Part shown: in pieces, positions 13,464-14,932 of the stretch | Position numbering within the stretch: the first letter of the stretch is position 1 | Layout: the number at the start of each line of letters is the position of its first letter | From: Tritrichomonas foetus | Taxonomy: Eukaryota; Parabasalia; Tritrichomonadida; Tritrichomonadidae | Length of the DNA: 14,932 nucleotides | Assembly: GCA_001839685.1 (NCBI GenBank) | Contig: MLAK01000851.1 | Location: 40,775-55,706 of the forward strand | Direction of reading: 5' to 3' | The notes under the pieces: generated by a model | Databases searched by the model: none | What the model was told of the DNA's origin: nothing | Seen by the model: the letters and a program-made list of their open reading frames with translations, nothing else | Translations under genes and position numbers: made by a program

Positions 13464-14261
13464 TTAATAAAACTCTACATCTCCAGTTTCATTATTAATT
13501 CTTATAAATTCTCTTTTATCTAATTCTTTATAATACTCAATAAACTCAGAAGGTTTCATCTCTATGTTGACATGATTCATAATGAATTTTAGTTGTTGAT
13601 TAGAATAACCAGGGAAAAGAAATAAATCTGTAATTTGTGTTTTGAGATCAGTTGGGAAGCCAACTAGTAATTGGATAGCAAAATAATAAGAGCAGTTATC
13701 ATGTCGAAATAGAGGAATTCTCTGAAGAAAGTAAAGGTTCTTGTTATTACCATACAAGAGAGGATTTTTATGAGCATCTTCGAAATAAACAATAGTATGT
13801 AACCATTTATGCTTAAAATTATGTATATGAAGTTTCTCAAATAAAGTCTTTTTATTCTGTGATGTTAAATTCTTCATATTAAAATCTCCTTCTTGTATTT
13901 TTCTATATATTTCTTTCCATTGTAATATTTCATTNAATTTACTTACAGCATCTTCAAGAGAGCAGAATATTATTGGAATCTTAATAAATTCTTGAAACAA
14001 ATCAAAAGTTTTATCGTTTACTCTACCTGATTTAGTTATATAAATAATTAAATGTGTATTAGGNGATGCAATTGAAATCTTTGCAAAAGTTTGCAAAATA
14101 TTAAAAGACTTCCCACTTCCTGCTTTTCCTAAGAATACATTAATCGAATTATATTTGGTTAATATNTCTGGATCAATTTCTTCAATTTTTTCTTCTTTCA
14201 AATCTTCCTTCTGATTATGAAGTTTTTGTTGAATCTTTTCTTCTAATTCTAGAAAACTCAT
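13464..14261 (-). CDS. FtsK/HerA-type (A32-like) genome-packaging ATPase, 265 residues
   Basis: This motor would drive DNA into the capsid. The Walker A motif is GKAGSGKS (residues 45-52), followed by FNILQ. Walker B is TIVYFEDA (156-163), with acidic E161 and D162 after a hydrophobic strand. Downstream, YYFAIQLLVGFPTDLKTQI (192-210) fits the glutamine-containing sensor segment of A32-like ATPases. The length is near the family norm. A charged N-terminal helix (about 1-30) precedes the core. The gene lies 18 bases upstream of the 796-residue gene on the same strand, with TTTTTATATAAAATG as its start region. Pairing with the capsid genes on the right side of the window is typical of Polintons. 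Two Ns fall outside the motifs. Confidence 0.88.
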   Translation of the reverse strand: MSFLELEEKIQQKLHNQKEDLKEEKIEEIDPXILTKYNSINVFLGKAGSGKSFNILQTFAKISIAXPNTHLIIYITKSGRVNDKTFDLFQEFIKIPIIFCSLEDAVSKXNEILQWKEIYRKIQEGDFNMKNLTSQNKKTLFEKLHIHNFKHKWLHTIVYFEDAHKNPLLYGNNKNLYFLQRIPLFRHDNCSYYFAIQLLVGFPTDLKTQITDLFLFPGYSNQQLKFIMNHVNIEMKPSEFIEYYKELDKREFIRINNETGDVEFY

Positions 14262-14289
14262 TTTATATAAAAATAGAAATATTATTATT

Positions 14290-14700
14290 TTATATCTCTG
14301 GGATATCTTTTAAATCTTGTCCATATTCCATGATCTTATCAATTACTTTAGATATATCACGTTTATAATTCTTGATCTTTTCCTTCTCTCTAAAGATATA
14401 ATTTTCCATATAAGGAATACGTGCATCGTTTTCATCTTTATACTCTAATACATTTTTTTCCTCTTGAAGTTTATTAACATTTTGTTCACACTTATATAGC
14501 AGCTGTTGTAAAGATTTAATACGACCGAATGCAAAGTTTATTTTTTCCATATCTTTATCATCTTGTGATATGAATTGTTCAAGCATATTGTTTAAAATAC
14601 GTGATTCTGCATCGGGTTCAACTTTTAACTTCAATGCATATTTCTTCAAATTTTTCTTCTGTATTTCTCTTTCTTCATAGAATTTTTTAAGTCTTTTCAT
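14290..14700 (-). CDS. Coiled-coil C-terminal part of a broken gene, 136 codons
   Basis: From the first ATG at 14700 the frame encodes a Lys/Glu-rich, predicted coiled-coil protein with heptad-like stretches (about 50-85 and 100-130), ending IMEYGQDLKDIPEI. The frame is open upstream of this ATG back to a TAA at 14770-14772, and that extra stretch is Asp/Glu-rich like the neighbouring frame, with no promoter box before the ATG. It is therefore probably the distal part of a larger gene whose proximal part is at 14760-14932. The function is unknown; its location next to the packaging ATPase suggests a virion or assembly role. Confidence 0.6.
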   Translation of the reverse strand: MKRLKKFYEEREIQKKNLKKYALKLKVEPDAESRILNNMLEQFISQDDKDMEKINFAFGRIKSLQQLLYKCEQNVNKLQEEKNVLEYKDENDARIPYMENYIFREKEKIKNYKRDISKVIDKIMEYGQDLKDIPEI

Positions 14701-14759
14701 ATCGTCTTCATCATAAGCTATTTCTTCTAAATCATCATCTGAATATTCATCATAGTCAT

Positions 14760-14932
14760 CTATTTTTTTTTATCTTCATCATCATCATCGTCATTTATTT
14801 TTTTTTTATCTTCATCATCAACGTCATCTGAATATTCATCTGTATAACTAAGAGTAAATGTGGGCTCTGAGAGTACAGGTTCTTCTTCTTCTGTGTGAAG
14901 ATCTGGTTTAGGTGCTGGTTGAGGTTGAGGTT
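14760..14932 (-). CDS. Proline/acidic N-terminal region of the broken gene, partial
   Basis: Reading leftwards from the right edge, this frame opens with a Pro/Gln/Ala stretch (PQPQPAPKP), an acidic Glu run and a Ser/Thr/Tyr segment. Two copies of an Asp/Glu block followed by Lys then follow, each Lys run encoded by an A tract: ten A in the copy nearer the edge (about 14798-14807) and nine A at 14763-14771. It stops (TAG, 14760-14762) directly after the nine-A tract, where the acidic sequence continues in another frame. The start codon lies beyond the window. The composition suggests a disordered N-terminal arm on the coiled-coil protein. Confidence 0.55.
   Translation of the reverse strand, partial: PQPQPAPKPDLHTEEEEPVLSEPTFTLSYTDEYSDDVDDEDKKKINDDDDDEDKKK

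Larger units (their letters stand above)
1..14932. mobile_element. Interior of a Polinton/Maverick virus-like transposon (both ends missing)
   Basis: Four hallmarks occur together: rve-type integrase, protein-primed family B polymerase, FtsK/HerA-type packaging ATPase and a probable double-jelly-roll capsid protein. That combination defines Polintons/Mavericks, which are known to be abundant in Trichomonas vaginalis. Genes are intronless, on both strands, and separated by a few to some tens of bases, as in a virus. Known elements of this group are commonly 15-20 kb with terminal inverted repeats; here the first and last bases are not inverted copies and genes run off both edges, so several kilobases may be missing. 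An adenovirus-type protease and a penton gene were not recognised. Scattered single Ns suggest a consensus or low-coverage sequence. A virophage or adintovirus relationship was considered; the parabasalid-like promoters favour a protist Polinton. Confidence 0.85.

Noticed and set aside
1..14932. Terminal inverted repeats and adenovirus-type protease
   Set aside because: The two edges are not inverted copies, genes run through both, and no frame shows a protease motif set apart from the uncertain polymerase block.
1..14932. CRISPR array, tRNA, rRNA or riboswitch
   Set aside because: No evenly spaced repeats with unique spacers and no cloverleaf or rRNA-like stretch were seen; the repeats present are promoter, flank or low-complexity coding sequence.

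Overview
The window looks like the inside of a Polinton/Maverick, a virus-like DNA transposon, lying in a parabasalid protist genome, most probably Trichomonas vaginalis or a close relative. It carries a retroviral-type (rve) integrase running off the left edge, a 1127-residue family B DNA polymerase of the protein-primed type, an FtsK/HerA (A32-like) packaging ATPase and a probable double-jelly-roll major capsid protein. The host guess rests on the AT-rich, intronless, densely packed genes and on initiator-like TCAYTTT boxes lying about 10-20 bases before the ATG, which is where the T. vaginalis initiator (Inr) sits. Single N bases are scattered throughout, so this may be a family consensus or a low-coverage assembly.

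Left part (1-2954): integrase (minus, partial), then short unrecognised genes, a C2HC zinc-finger protein, an acidic protein and a 45-residue single-pass membrane peptide. Centre (2984-6761): the polymerase, a 58-residue membrane protein ending in a PPxY motif, and a small basic protein.

Accessory part (6762-8689): five copies of TACGTTA, then five small genes. Two of these (6919-7173 and 8014-8313) are unrelated coiled-coil proteins, yet each sits between nearly identical promoter (about 52 bp) and 3' (about 40 bp) sequences. Their codons look richer in G and C than those of their AT-rich neighbours. This cassette arrangement is the most unusual thing in the window.

Right part (8691-14932) is the virion module: capsid protein (minus), a divergent 86-residue amphipathic protein that may disrupt membranes, a coiled-coil protein, a 796-residue acidic protein, the packaging ATPase, and a proline/acidic plus coiled-coil gene split by a frame break in an A9 run and leaving the window on the right. 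Convergent genes share stop codons within TTAA or lie one base apart.

Upstream sequences fall into two groups. The polymerase, the zinc-finger gene, both cassettes and several accessory genes have TCAYTTT boxes. The integrase, capsid, ATPase and other right-hand genes have only a T-rich TTTTTATTT box. This could be an early/late division. No terminal inverted repeat, target-site duplication, adenovirus-type protease, penton (minor capsid) gene, tRNA, rRNA or CRISPR array was seen; element ends and missing core genes, if present, lie outside. No gene-free stretch exceeds 300 bases.
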